DNA of 64,000 nucleotides from Pseudomonas gingeri (GCF_013386115.1 NZ_JACAOR010000001.1:586639-650638); one strand, 5' to 3'; shown: positions 1-9,537, numbered from the stretch's first letter. The notes: generated by a model not told the origin, from the letters alone. Numbers and translations: made by a program.

Positions 1-549
1 ATGGCACACAACCTGCTTTCTTCCAACCCAAACAAAAAACTCCGTTGCAAGCCCTCGGCCGACTGCTTCAGCAGAACTGGAAAAGCCGATTGATTGTGCG
101 GAACGAAGGTGTTGATCATGACTCCTAATGGTCCAACATCTCACGGCGATCCCGTTGTTGCCACCCTGGCACTGCCCCGGCAAAGGTCGAAAACCGGCCT
201 CGACGAACTGGATCCGCCCATGGAGGGTAAGACGATGAGCACACTGATTCCAGTAATACGCCACCTGTCCGTTTCCTTGTTGCAGCCGCCCGCCTCTCGC
301 AGGTTTGTGGCCTCTCCACCCCGCCTGCCGCGCCGATCCTGCGGCAACGATTCGCCCTCGTCGGGCCGTCCGCCCGTCTAGCCGATCGATCCGCCTCAGC
401 GGCTCCATGCGCCTGCGTAGCATGAACACATTCATATAAATGAAGCCTGCTGAGCTGACTCTTGGGCGTGTCCTGCGCCCTGTACACCATGCCAAGTACC
501 AACAAAGGCAAGCGCCTGATTGCCGAAAAACTCAATAAACGGTGCCCAC
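1..549. other. Upstream region without a confident gene
   Basis: No convincing gene is seen here. A short plus-strand frame could start at ATG 118 and run to 381, but its Pro/Ser/Arg-rich composition does not look like a protein. The window opens on a 30-codon frame ending near 93, possibly chance. At 431-444 there is a small AT-rich palindrome (TTCAT-ATAA-ATGAA) in a GC-rich background, about 105 bases ahead of the regulator start. It is a reasonable promoter or operator candidate for that gene, but nothing ties it to a named factor. Confidence 0.4.
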
Positions 550-3372
550 ATGAAGTTGAGCAACAGCAGCCCTGTAAACATGGACGTCATTCCCCTCAGC
601 CACGTGCAACAGCAAGGAGCGATCTGTTTCGGTCCCTTCACCTTGCTGGCGCGACAGCATCTGCTGTTGAAAGATGGCGAGCCGGTCACCCTGGGCAGCC
701 GGGCCCTGGCCTTGCTGATCGCCATGGTCGAGCGAGCGGGAGAGTTGCTGGAGAAGACCGAACTGATCGCGTTCGCCTGGCCGAAGATGGTCGTCGAGGA
801 ATGCAACCTGCGAGCACAGATCGTCGCCCTGCGGCGCGCCCTCGGCGATGACGGCAACTTCGGCTATATCTCGACGGTGCCGGGCCGCGGGTATCGGTTT
901 GTCGCGCCCATTACCCAATATGGCGGCAGCCGGCACACCGGCGTCGACGACAGTCCCGCAGTGGTCGAAGCGAAATCGGAAGTGAAATCCGAACTGCCCG
1001 GGTTGATGACGCCGGTCATCGGTCGCGACGAGATGATCCGCGAGCTCTGCGCCCAGGTGGTCAGCCGGCGTTTCGTGACCCTGACCGGCCCCGGCGGCAT
1101 CGGCAAGACCACCGTCGCCCTGGCCGTAGCCAATGCCCTGGCCGACGAGTTCCCCCAGGGCAGCTGCTTCATCGACCTGGCGCCGGTGACCGCGCCGCAC
1201 CTGATTCCCGGCATGCTGGCCTCGGCCCTGCACCTCAACGCGATGGCCGAGGACCCGCTGCAGGGCGTGGTCAGTGCCCTGAACAGCAGTCGCCTGTTGC
1301 TGGTCTTCGACAACTGCGAGCACGTCCTGGAAACCGTTGCCGGGCTGATCGAACTGCTGTTGCGTCAGGCGCCCCACTGCTGCGTGCTGACCACCAGCCG
1401 CGAGCCCCTGCGGGCTACCGGGGAATCGGTGCAGGTTCTCGACTCGCTGCCGCTGCCGGCGCCGGACAGCGACCTGGATGCCGCGCAGGCCCTGGCCTAC
1501 CCGGCGATCCAGCTGTTTGTCGAGCGGGTCCAGGCCCACGATCCCGGCTTCGTCCTCAACGATGCCGACGTCGCGGCGGTGTGCGCCATCTGCCGCAAAC
1601 TCGACAGCAGCCCGCTGGCGATCGAGATCGCCGCCGCGCGGGTCCGGGCCTTTGGCATCCCGGACCTGGTGAACCTGCTCGACGGCAGTTTCCGCCTGCT
1701 GATGACCGGCCGCCGCACCGCCATGCCCCGCCACCGCAGCCTCAGTGCCGCGCTGGACTGGACCTATTCGATTCTCAGCGCGGCCGAACAAGGCATGTTG
1801 CGGCAACTGGCCGTGTTTACCGGCGCCTTCACCCTCGCGGCGGTGCGGGCGGTGATCGGCCAGCAAGGACTGGAAGCGCACAACGCCCTGCCGCTGCTGG
1901 AAAGCCTGATGGACAAATCCCTGCTCAGTGCTCGCGAAGATGAAGCCGTCAAGCGTTACCGCCTGCTGGAAACCACCCGGGTCTATGCGCTGGAGAAGCT
2001 TGCCGAACATGACGAGGCCGGGCAGGTGCACAAGCGCCACGCGCTCTTTACCCGGCAACTGCTGGCCGAGGCCGGGCAGAAGCTCGATAGCCTTTCGCCC
2101 GCCGCCTGGATTGCCCTGTACGGTCCGGAAATCAACGCGTTGCGCAGTGCCCTCGATTGGGCCCACGGCGCCGCCGAGCACCTGCTGGCCGTTGAAATCA
2201 CGCTGGTGGCGGTGCCCCTGTGGTTGCGCCTGGGCCTGCTCAATGAGTGTCGGGTCCAGGTCGAGCGCGGCCTGGCAGAAAACGCCGGGGCCGACGACCT
2301 GGCGATTCGTCGCCGGATGCAACTGATGACCGCGCTGGCCACCGTGCTGATGCTCACCTACGGCGCCGGCGAACCGGTGCGCGAGGCCTGGCGGCGGGTC
2401 CGCGAGGACGCCCTGGTCCTCGGCGACACCGAGCACAAGCTCAAGGCCCTGTGGGGATTGTGGTCCGATCGCTGCGCCGCCAACCAGTACCGCGAGGCGC
2501 TGGAACTGGCGGAACGCTACAACCTGCTGGCGGAACAGGAGCGGGTCGTCGACTATCCGTTGCTGGGCAAGCGCATGCGCGCCACGGCGTTGTTCTACAT
2601 GGCCGACCTGCCCGGTGCGCGGCAGAATATCGACGAGGCGATCAGTGCGCCCTGCGCCTCGCATTCGGACGTCATCGAAGCGCACTTCGACCAGCGCATC
2701 GCCGCTTATTGCCTGAAGGCCAACGTCTCGCTGCTCGAGGGCCAGGTCGACGAGGCGTTGTTCACCATCGACAGCAATGTCGAAAAGGCCTTGAAACTCA
2801 ATCATCCGGCGACGCTCTGGTACACCCTCTGCATGAGCACCCTGCCGATTGCCCTGCTGACCGACAACCTGCCCAGCGCCGCCTGCTACCTGAGCCTGCT
2901 GCAGGACAGCACGACCCAGCACGACCTGCATATCTGGCGGCTGTTCGGCGACTGTTTCGAAAGCGTCCTGCTGATTCGCCAGGACCACCCGGAACGCGGT
3001 GTGCGCCAGCTCGGCGAAGCACTGCGCTTGCTGCGCCTGCAGGCGGACAGCCCGTTGTTCAGCTTTTTCCAGGGCGAATACGCCCTTGGCCTGGCTGCCA
3101 TCGGCCTGGGCAACGCCGGGCTCGAAGTGCTGGAGGAAACCCTGCAACTGACCCAGGGTCGTCACGAGCGCTGGTATCTGCCGGAACTGCTGCGGCTCAA
3201 GGCCCGCCTGTGCGCGGCGCAGAACAGCGCCACCGCCAACGCCCTGGCCCATTCGTTGCTGTACCAGGCGCTCGCCGAGGCGACCCGGCAGGGCGCGCGG
3301 TTCTGGATCGCGCGGATCAATCTCGACCTGGCGCAACTCGACGAACCGCGTCTGCGCCTGGCCAATTACTGA
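550..3372 (+). CDS. Winged-helix/NB-ARC-like ATPase transcriptional regulator
   Basis: This protein of about 940 residues has three parts. An N-terminal OmpR/PhoB-type winged helix (roughly residues 20-120) ends in the typical VPGRGYRF hairpin. A STAND/AAA-type NTPase follows, with Walker A GPGGIGKTT near residue 183 and Walker B LLLVFDNCEH near 255. The rest is a long helical TPR-like region rich in Leu and Ala. Such proteins sense a ligand or partner through the helical region and control transcription through the winged helix. ATG 550 is chosen over a TTG ten codons upstream; ATG 580 is also possible. It lies just upstream of the putative translocator gene, at the edge of the T3SS island. 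No HrpL, HrpRS or TtsI is present, so it is the best candidate local regulator; that role is inference. Confidence 0.8.
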   Translation: MKLSNSSPVNMDVIPLSHVQQQGAICFGPFTLLARQHLLLKDGEPVTLGSRALALLIAMVERAGELLEKTELIAFAWPKMVVEECNLRAQIVALRRALGDDGNFGYISTVPGRGYRFVAPITQYGGSRHTGVDDSPAVVEAKSEVKSELPGLMTPVIGRDEMIRELCAQVVSRRFVTLTGPGGIGKTTVALAVANALADEFPQGSCFIDLAPVTAPHLIPGMLASALHLNAMAEDPLQGVVSALNSSRLLLVFDNCEHVLETVAGLIELLLRQAPHCCVLTTSREPLRATGESVQVLDSLPLPAPDSDLDAAQALAYPAIQLFVERVQAHDPGFVLNDADVAAVCAICRKLDSSPLAIEIAAARVRAFGIPDLVNLLDGSFRLLMTGRRTAMPRHRSLSAALDWTYSILSAAEQGMLRQLAVFTGAFTLAAVRAVIGQQGLEAHNALPLLESLMDKSLLSAREDEAVKRYRLLETTRVYALEKLAEHDEAGQVHKRHALFTRQLLAEAGQKLDSLSPAAWIALYGPEINALRSALDWAHGAAEHLLAVEITLVAVPLWLRLGLLNECRVQVERGLAENAGADDLAIRRRMQLMTALATVLMLTYGAGEPVREAWRRVREDALVLGDTEHKLKALWGLWSDRCAANQYREALELAERYNLLAEQERVVDYPLLGKRMRATALFYMADLPGARQNIDEAISAPCASHSDVIEAHFDQRIAAYCLKANVSLLEGQVDEALFTIDSNVEKALKLNHPATLWYTLCMSTLPIALLTDNLPSAACYLSLLQDSTTQHDLHIWRLFGDCFESVLLIRQDHPERGVRQLGEALRLLRLQADSPLFSFFQGEYALGLAAIGLGNAGLEVLEETLQLTQGRHERWYLPELLRLKARLCAAQNSATANALAHSLLYQALAEATRQGARFWIARINLDLAQLDEPRLRLANY

Positions 3373-3442
3373 GGCCTGGCCTCAAGGGCCCTTTCGCGGG
3401 CAAGCCACCACGGATCTCCCTTCATCCGCCCTGCGCCCAGGG

Positions 3443-3488
3443 TTTCTTGACAGACGTATTTCACAGCCGTGAAACGTTGTGAGAAGTT
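3443..3488 (+). promoter_or_regulatory. Candidate promoter/regulator box ahead of the translocator gene
   Basis: A perfect -35 hexamer TTGACA lies at 3447-3452, though no good -10 follows at normal spacing. Directly after it are three consecutive 10-base units: TTTCACAGCC (3459-3468), GTGAAACGTT (3469-3478) and GTGAGAAGTT (3479-3488). The first two form the inverted repeat TTTCAC-AGCC-GTGAAA. The decamer TTTCACAGCC recurs on the sense strand in the promoter region of the 53-codon gene at 23.3 kb. OmpR-type winged helices commonly bind repeats at about 10-bp spacing, so the adjacent regulator is a plausible binder (inference). Confidence 0.4.
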
Positions 3489-3671
3489 GCCAAGAAACCC
3501 GCCCGCCGGCCCCTCCAGCACCTACCATCGCCGAAGCAGCACGCCTGCGCCCAGGAGCAGCAACCCCGCGGACTACCGCCAGGCCCTGCCGTGGGCCGAC
3601 TGTGCGCCCCCGACCAGAAGCCCCCTTCTGGAACGCCAACTGCCTCGGACCTCTCTAGCACGGACTTCGCC

Positions 3672-6600
3672 ATGATCAAACTCGACAAGCCCTCGACGGT
3701 TCCCGCCGAATCCTCCTCAAGAACCCCCAGTGTCTTCGACAGCCTGGTCGACAAGGTCAAGAACCTGGCACGCAACGCCGGCGAGGCCCCGGACGAAGGT
3801 CCGCAGAAGCACTTCAAAGTCCTCGCCGCCGACCACAAGCCGGCGCCGGGCAAACCGGCCACGGAAAAGCTCAGTGACGAACAGGCCAAACAGTACACGG
3901 ACATTACCGCCCTGCCCGAGCCCCTGGATTTCAGCAAACTGAAGATCGTTTCCGAGGACGCCACGGCCGGGGTGATCTACTTCGAACATGAGGGCAACAA
4001 GTACAGGATCAGCCAGTCCGCCGCGGCAGAGGCCCAGGGCGGCTACGACATCACCGACAACCTGCGTTTCGGCCATGCCGTCACCGAACGCCCCGGCCAG
4101 GGCCCGGACCACGGCACCCAGCTCTACGACTTCCTGCACACCGTCAACGCCGCCCAGGGCACACCGGCCTACAAGGCCATCGCCGAAAGCTTCTCCGATC
4201 CCGACAAGCAACTACTGCGCAAGGACGAGGCCGGGATCGGCTTCGACGCGATCGAAGCGGTGGAGCCCGCTGCCGAGGGCGTCCTGGAGGTCACCCTCAA
4301 GGACGGCCGGGTGCAGGTAGTGGCCGAAGGCATCACCCCCGATGCCTTCGAGACCTACACCGCCATCGGCAAGGTCAAGGACACCCTGGCCGAAGGCAAG
4401 GCCAAGGGCTACGAGGAAATCAGCAGCCTGCCGGGCGACTTCAAGGGCGACCACTTGAAGGTCGACTCCCAGGACCCCGAGACCGGCGTGATCTTCTTCG
4501 AGGATGCCGGGCACAAGTACATGATGAGCGGCGCGGCGAACCCGGCCGACTACAACCTGCTGCACGGCCTGGCCGCCACCGAAGGCACGCCGGCCGGCGA
4601 CCTGATCAAGGGCGCGCTGGCCGATCCGAACCAGGGGCTGGTGCGTGAAGACGGCGACGCCGCGAAGCTCACCGATATCAAGACAGTGGAAAGTCCGGCG
4701 GACGGCGTACTCAAGGTCACCCTCAACGATGACAAGGTCGTCACCGTCAGCAAGGACATCACCCCCACCCGCTTTACCCAGTACAGCGAGAAAGGCCAGA
4801 CCCTGGCCGGTATCGAGAAGGCCAGGGGCGACGGCTACACCCTCGCCGGCCCCGACGACTACCTGCCGTCCACCGAGGACATCATGAGCGTCGGCGGTGC
4901 CGGTGATTACGGTCCCGGGCTGATCGCCTTCACCTACCACAAGCCCGGCGCCGACGAGCAGAAGATCGTCGTATCCCAGGAAAGCAACCCGCAGATGTTC
5001 GACCAGATCTCGGGCTATCGCGACGATATCGCCGCACAGACCACCGATATCGACAAGTTGCGCACCGACCATGGCCTGCCGCCGCTCAAGGACGTCACCG
5101 TCGACGGCCTGGCAACCACCGAGAAAGGCGACGACGGCAACCCGCTGTCGGTGCAGGACCTGACCATGAAGAGCCTGGTGGACGACTACCGGGCCGGCAT
5201 GAAAGACGGCAGCATCGGCAAGGACGACCCTCGCGCCAAGTTCATCCGTGCGCTGGATGCCAAGAACATGGCCGACAACGGCATGTCGATCATTCCCGAA
5301 CATGGCTTCGGCAACTTCGGCAATGCCCAGGACGCCATCGGTGTCACCTCCCGCGACGTGCGCGAGAATATTTTCGACGTCAAGGCCATCGACGAACAGA
5401 TCGCCACCCTGCTCACCGACCAGGGCATCCAGGCCGACCTCAAGTCCCATCACGACGCGGCCCTGGGCAAGGTCGACGGTGGCCAGGCCAAGGTCGACGA
5501 AACCCGCCAGAAGCTGATCGACAGCACCTCGTCGGAGAACTTCATCAACTACATCGCCGACCTGCAGAAGGACGGCAAGACGGAACTGGCCGGCGAGGAA
5601 ATCCGTTCGGCCTACCAGGGCCTGGCGGACATCGATCCGGCCAGGGCCGATCAGTTCCTCAAGGACCTGCAGGTCGACAGTTATACCCTGGAAATCGACA
5701 AGCTGATGAAGGACCCCAGCCTGATTTCCGACGAGGCCACGGCACAGGCGACCCGCGACGTCGCGCTGACCACCATCGGCGTGCTCAAGACCACCGGCGT
5801 GGATATCCCGCGCAACGGCCTCAACACCTACGAGAAGTTCGTCCAGGAAGTCCTGCTCAAGGACAAGGACTCGGCCCGTGATTTCGGCAAGGCGGCCACC
5901 GAGCTGGGGGACATCTGGCAGAAGAACGGCAAGATCACCACCGAGGACATCAGCAAGGTGGTCGACAACTCGCCGATGGACGCGACGAAGAAGTCGGCCT
6001 TTCGCGAACACCTGGGCACCCTCAACAGTGCCGGCATCCTCGGCTCCATCGGCGGCACCATCAGCGGCGCCCGCGCAGTCTACCAACTGATCAAGGGCGA
6101 TACCCTGGGCGCCACGCCGCAACAGCGGCTGGCGATAGCCGGTGACTTCATCGGTTTCCTCGGTACCGGCAGCCATTTCGCCAAGCTCGGCGGCAACATC
6201 TACGACAAGCTCACGGGCACCGAAGCCAGCCAGATGCTCGGCCTGGACAAGTCCCTGCCGGATATCTGGAAACCCAAGACCAGCGATGTTCCGGGCATCG
6301 ACGGCACCACCAGTGCCCTGACCCCGGAACAGAAGGCCGCGGCGGCCGAGAAGCTCAAGGATCACCTCAAGCGCGAGGACATCCAGTCGAAGATCTTCGA
6401 CACCATCGACAATTCGATGCTCGATGGCGACGCCAAGAATGCCGGCAAGGCGCTGAACAAGGGGGCTGGGCTGTTCAGCGACGACAATATCGACAAGGTC
6501 AGGGACGGCATTATCAGCGGCGTGGAGAAGCGCGGCATCAATATCAAGGAGCCGGCACGCTGGCAGCGTATCGCCGGCAGCGCGATCAAGATCATCGGGG

Positions 6601-7238
6601 CCACGGCGGACGTGGTCGGCAGCGTGCTCGGCATTACCAGCGGGGCCCTGACCATTCGCGACGGCGTGCGCGAGAAGGACGATATCAAGATCGCCCAGGG
6701 CGCCCTCGGCGTGGCCGGCGGTGTCAGTGGCCTGGTGGGTTCGATTGCCGGGGTGACCGGTCTGTTCGGCACGGTCGGGCGGGTGATCGGCGGGCTCGGG
6801 CCGGCCGGTTTCCTGTTCAGCGGCGCGCTGTCGCTGGTGGGGGTGATCCTCGGTTCGATCAAGGAACACAAGCTGCACAAGCTGTCGATGCAGAACTGGG
6901 ACCAGATCAAGGACTTCAAGGATGACGGCCTGCTCAAGCCTGGCGGCGACGATGCCTATGTCTGGTTGCAGACTTACCTGTCGGACTGGGGCCAGCGCGA
7001 TGCGCCGACCAACCAGAGCGTGTTCGATTTCCGTGGAGAAGAATGGGCCCATCACTCGACGATCAAGGACAAGCCCTATCACCCGGACTATATCGGCGAT
7101 GGCAACAACCGGCGCTCGGAGGACTTCAAGTACTCGACCCGCGACTCGGAGTGGATCGATGACGATCACAAGGTGATCTGGCGGACCACCGACGGCTATG
7201 GCACCTATCACGATGTCGACAAGCCGCTGGGGAGCTGA
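3672..7238 (+). CDS. NolX/HrpF/HrpK-like putative T3SS translocator or effector
   Basis: A large acidic, Lys/Asp-rich protein of about 1188 residues without a signal peptide. The N-terminal third contains two diverged copies of a module of about 160 residues (roughly 75-235 and 246-400). Each copy carries a GVI(Y/F)FE strand, a GTPAxxxI segment and a (G/D)VL(E/K)VTL strand; a third partial copy starts near 388. The middle is helical. Residues about 985-1065 are strongly hydrophobic and Gly-rich, suitable for membrane insertion. Repeats plus a hydrophobic C-terminal part resemble the HrpF/NolX/HrpK translocator group, which opens the host membrane for T3SS effectors. ATG 3672 follows a weak ribosome site; an in-frame upstream extension is not protein-like. 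It is convergent with sctU. Assignment is by architecture and context only. Confidence 0.6.
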   Translation: MIKLDKPSTVPAESSSRTPSVFDSLVDKVKNLARNAGEAPDEGPQKHFKVLAADHKPAPGKPATEKLSDEQAKQYTDITALPEPLDFSKLKIVSEDATAGVIYFEHEGNKYRISQSAAAEAQGGYDITDNLRFGHAVTERPGQGPDHGTQLYDFLHTVNAAQGTPAYKAIAESFSDPDKQLLRKDEAGIGFDAIEAVEPAAEGVLEVTLKDGRVQVVAEGITPDAFETYTAIGKVKDTLAEGKAKGYEEISSLPGDFKGDHLKVDSQDPETGVIFFEDAGHKYMMSGAANPADYNLLHGLAATEGTPAGDLIKGALADPNQGLVREDGDAAKLTDIKTVESPADGVLKVTLNDDKVVTVSKDITPTRFTQYSEKGQTLAGIEKARGDGYTLAGPDDYLPSTEDIMSVGGAGDYGPGLIAFTYHKPGADEQKIVVSQESNPQMFDQISGYRDDIAAQTTDIDKLRTDHGLPPLKDVTVDGLATTEKGDDGNPLSVQDLTMKSLVDDYRAGMKDGSIGKDDPRAKFIRALDAKNMADNGMSIIPEHGFGNFGNAQDAIGVTSRDVRENIFDVKAIDEQIATLLTDQGIQADLKSHHDAALGKVDGGQAKVDETRQKLIDSTSSENFINYIADLQKDGKTELAGEEIRSAYQGLADIDPARADQFLKDLQVDSYTLEIDKLMKDPSLISDEATAQATRDVALTTIGVLKTTGVDIPRNGLNTYEKFVQEVLLKDKDSARDFGKAATELGDIWQKNGKITTEDISKVVDNSPMDATKKSAFREHLGTLNSAGILGSIGGTISGARAVYQLIKGDTLGATPQQRLAIAGDFIGFLGTGSHFAKLGGNIYDKLTGTEASQMLGLDKSLPDIWKPKTSDVPGIDGTTSALTPEQKAAAAEKLKDHLKREDIQSKIFDTIDNSMLDGDAKNAGKALNKGAGLFSDDNIDKVRDGIISGVEKRGINIKEPARWQRIAGSAIKIIGATADVVGSVLGITSGALTIRDGVREKDDIKIAQGALGVAGGVSGLVGSIAGVTGLFGTVGRVIGGLGPAGFLFSGALSLVGVILGSIKEHKLHKLSMQNWDQIKDFKDDGLLKPGGDDAYVWLQTYLSDWGQRDAPTNQSVFDFRGEEWAHHSTIKDKPYHPDYIGDGNNRRSEDFKYSTRDSEWIDDDHKVIWRTTDGYGTYHDVDKPLGS

Positions 7239-7287
7239 TTCAGGTCGGTGATGTGTAGTAGTGATTTGCAGTGAGGCTGATGGCCTC

Positions 7288-7376
7288 TTCGCTGGCAAGC
7301 CAGCTCCCACAAGGTGTGTGTCGTACGCAAAAATCCTGTTCGACACGGCCTCTGTGGGAGCTGGCTTGCCAGCGAA
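7288..7376. repeat. Inverted REP pair (REPIN) between convergent genes
   Basis: A 23-base unit at 7288-7310 (TTCGCTGGCAAGCCAGCTCCCAC) and its reverse complement at 7354-7376 flank about 43 bases. Each unit is itself partly palindromic. The pair sits between the convergent translocator and sctU genes, where it may also stop transcription from both sides. Confidence 0.85.
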
Positions 7377-7403
7377 GGCGGCATCAGCTCCCCCGCCGAC
7401 CTC

Positions 7404-8450
7404 TCAGATCAGACGTGCATTCACCAGCAACAGCGCCACGGCCTGGAAGGTGTTCTCCGGAATCGGCTCGCCGACCACCGAGCGCCGGGCAATCGCTGCA
7501 GCCAACTCCACATCCACGGCCTGGGGAATATTCAACAGGCTCGCCTCCTCCAGCATCTGTGCCGCCTCCTCCGGCGCGGCCCGTGCCACCACCACCGGTA
7601 CCGGCGTCTCGCCGCGGACATAACGCACGCCCACCAGCCAGCCATCGCCGGTGCCGATCATCAATGACGCCTGCCCCAGCCCCAGCTTGCCGGCCATGGC
7701 CTGCATTTCCTGGCGCTGGCGCCGCCGCTCGCCCTTGATCAGCGGGTCGCCGTCGACATCCTTGCGCTCGCGCTTGCTTTCGCTCTTGGTCATCTTCATG
7801 TCGCGACCGAACAACCAGCGCTGCATCATCACGTCTACCGCGCCCATCACCAGGTAGGTGGCGACCACGGTGAACACCAGCGGCTTGAGCATCAGGTAGA
7901 ACGTGGCCTCGATACAGCCGGCGCCACAGCGCGAGGAATCCATCAGCGCCTGCAAGGCATGCCGCCCGACCACGTAGAACGCCAGCCCCAGCAGGCCGAC
8001 CTTGACCAGCGCCTTGAGGAACTCCACCAGGTTGCGCACCGCGAACACCCGCTTGAAACCCTCCGCCGGGTTGATGCGCTTGAAATCCGGCTTCAACGGC
8101 TCGACCGAGAAGATGAAGCCGCGCATGGTCACCACGTTGGTCAGCACCACCGCCCCCACCGTCACCGCCACCAGCGGCAGGGTCACCGACAGCCACAGCT
8201 GTTGCGCGGTATCGAGCAGGCGCGGCCAGACGGTATTGAACGGTTCGATGTAGACCTGGGTGGTCAGGTCGATCAACGCGGTGACCTGGCCCTGGACCCG
8301 GGCAATGGTCGCCGAGATATACAGCGAGGCGCAGAGAATCACCATCGCCGAGACCAGGTCCTGACTCTTGGCGACCTGGCCTTTCTTGCGCGCGTCCTGG
8401 AGTTTCTTGTCCGAGGCCGGTTGCGACTTCTCCTCGCTGGTCTCGCTCAT
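7404..8450 (-). CDS. sctU: T3SS export apparatus switch protein SctU, NPTH motif absent
   Basis: FlhB/YscU/HrcU-family inner-membrane protein of 348 residues. The start MSETSEEKSQPASDKKLQDA is typical of the family, four membrane segments cover about residues 30-210, and a charged linker leads to the cytosolic domain. The family normally cleaves itself at N-P in an NPTH motif, which switches export from needle to later substrates. Here the aligned positions 267-270 (7641-7652) read T-G-D-G. The flanking pattern (VGVRY, ETPVPVVVARA) is preserved, so this is substitution and not a frameshift. The protein is therefore predicted not to autocleave. It is last in the operon, and its start overlaps the sctT stop (ATGA). 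Confidence 0.95.
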   Translation of the reverse strand: MSETSEEKSQPASDKKLQDARKKGQVAKSQDLVSAMVILCASLYISATIARVQGQVTALIDLTTQVYIEPFNTVWPRLLDTAQQLWLSVTLPLVAVTVGAVVLTNVVTMRGFIFSVEPLKPDFKRINPAEGFKRVFAVRNLVEFLKALVKVGLLGLAFYVVGRHALQALMDSSRCGAGCIEATFYLMLKPLVFTVVATYLVMGAVDVMMQRWLFGRDMKMTKSESKRERKDVDGDPLIKGERRRQRQEMQAMAGKLGLGQASLMIGTGDGWLVGVRYVRGETPVPVVVARAAPEEAAQMLEEASLLNIPQAVDVELAAAIARRSVVGEPIPENTFQAVALLLVNARLI

Positions 8451-9262
8451 GGCGTCACTCCGCTCAAGGTCTTGAGTACCTCGAAAGCCCCCCGGAACTC
8501 CGCCAGCTGATCGAGCATCAGCGGAATCAGGAAGCTGATGTAGATGACCATCAGCACCGAGAACACCAGGTTCTTCACCGACAACGCCAGGTCGAAGATA
8601 TGCAGGTTCGGCGCCATCCGCGAAAGGAACGCCAGCATCATGTCGGCCACCAGCAGGGAAATCACCAGCGGCGAGATCATCATCACGCCGATCCGCATCA
8701 CCTGGTCGAGGATCGACAGCACCGCCAGCAGCGCCTGACTGGCGAACAGCGGCGTGAAGGCGGTCACCGGCCACAACTGATAGCTGTGGTAGTAACCGTC
8801 GACCATCAGAATAAAGCCGCCGGACATGAAGAACAGGGTGATCATCATCACCGTCAGCAAGGTCGCCATCACGCTGGCCTCGCCCACCGAGAGCGGGTCC
8901 ACCAACTGGGCCATGGTCGAGCCGCGCTGCAGGTCGATCAGCTCGCCGGCGACCTCGGCGGCCCAGAACGGGATACCGAACAGCAGGCCGATGGTCAGGC
9001 CGATCAGCAATTCCTTGAGCATCAGGCCCACCAGGAACAGGCTGCCATGTTCGCCCATGGAGGTCAGGGCCTCGAACGCCGGCAGGAACATCGGGATCGA
9101 GATCGCCACGGCGACACAGCCACGGATCATGCCCGTCAGGCCCAGGCGGTTGAACGCCGGGGTGATCAGCACCAGTCCGGTGGCCCGGCATACCGCCAGG
9201 GCCGCCGAGGTGATCACCGGGTAAGCGACTTCGACAAAGGCACTGGCAAGGTTGGCTTCCAT
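8447..9262 (-). CDS. sctT: T3SS export apparatus protein SctT
   Basis: FliR/YscT/HrcT-family inner-membrane protein of 271 residues with several hydrophobic segments. Together with SctR and SctS it builds the export gate that conducts substrates across the inner membrane. The ATG at 9262 lies 5 bases after the sctS stop; a longer frame upstream is the antisense-like overlap with sctS and sctR and is not used. Its stop overlaps the sctU start. The length is normal for the family. Confidence 0.95.
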   Translation of the reverse strand: MEANLASAFVEVAYPVITSAALAVCRATGLVLITPAFNRLGLTGMIRGCVAVAISIPMFLPAFEALTSMGEHGSLFLVGLMLKELLIGLTIGLLFGIPFWAAEVAGELIDLQRGSTMAQLVDPLSVGEASVMATLLTVMMITLFFMSGGFILMVDGYYHSYQLWPVTAFTPLFASQALLAVLSILDQVMRIGVMMISPLVISLLVADMMLAFLSRMAPNLHIFDLALSVKNLVFSVLMVIYISFLIPLMLDQLAEFRGAFEVLKTLSGVTP

Positions 9263-9267
9263 GCCGC

Positions 9268-9537
9268 TCACCGGGTCCAGAGCGGGAAGTTGTCCAACAC
9301 CTGGTTGCCCAGCTCCATCACCTGCCCGGCCAGCAACGGCCCGACAAACACGATCACCAGCAACACCGCCACCAGCTTGACCACCTGGGGCAAGGTCTGG
9401 TCCTGGATCTGGGTCAGTGCCTGGAACAGCCCGACACTCAGGCCGATGATGATCGCCACCCCGAGTGCCGGTGCCGACAGCAGCAACACGGTCATCAATG
9501 CCTGTTTCATCAGGCCGAGAAATACGTCCTGGCCCAT
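9268..9537 (-). CDS. sctS: T3SS export apparatus protein SctS
   Basis: FliQ/YscS/HrcS-family protein of 89 residues with two hydrophobic helices (about 15-40 and 50-75). It starts MGQDVFLGLMKQAL and has the family's LTQIQDQTLP loop between the helices. It packs in several copies around SctR and SctT in the export gate. The gene lies 3 bases after the sctR stop and 5 before sctT. Confidence 0.96.
   Translation of the reverse strand: MGQDVFLGLMKQALMTVLLLSAPALGVAIIIGLSVGLFQALTQIQDQTLPQVVKLVAVLLVIVFVGPLLAGQVMELGNQVLDNFPLWTR

Noticed and set aside
532..3336. Long open frame on the minus strand opposite the regulator
   Set aside because: Mirror of a GC-rich gene; Gln/Gly/His/Arg-rich composition with no domain, while the plus-strand protein has intact motifs.
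3630..3660. Hrp box (GGAACG...CTCTCTA) ahead of the translocator
   Set aside because: The -10 half does not match CCACNNA, and no HrpL gene is in the island.
4212..7346. 1044-codon minus-strand frame opposite the translocator
   Set aside because: Composition of an antisense frame and no ribosome site; the plus-strand protein shows repeats and a hydrophobic region.
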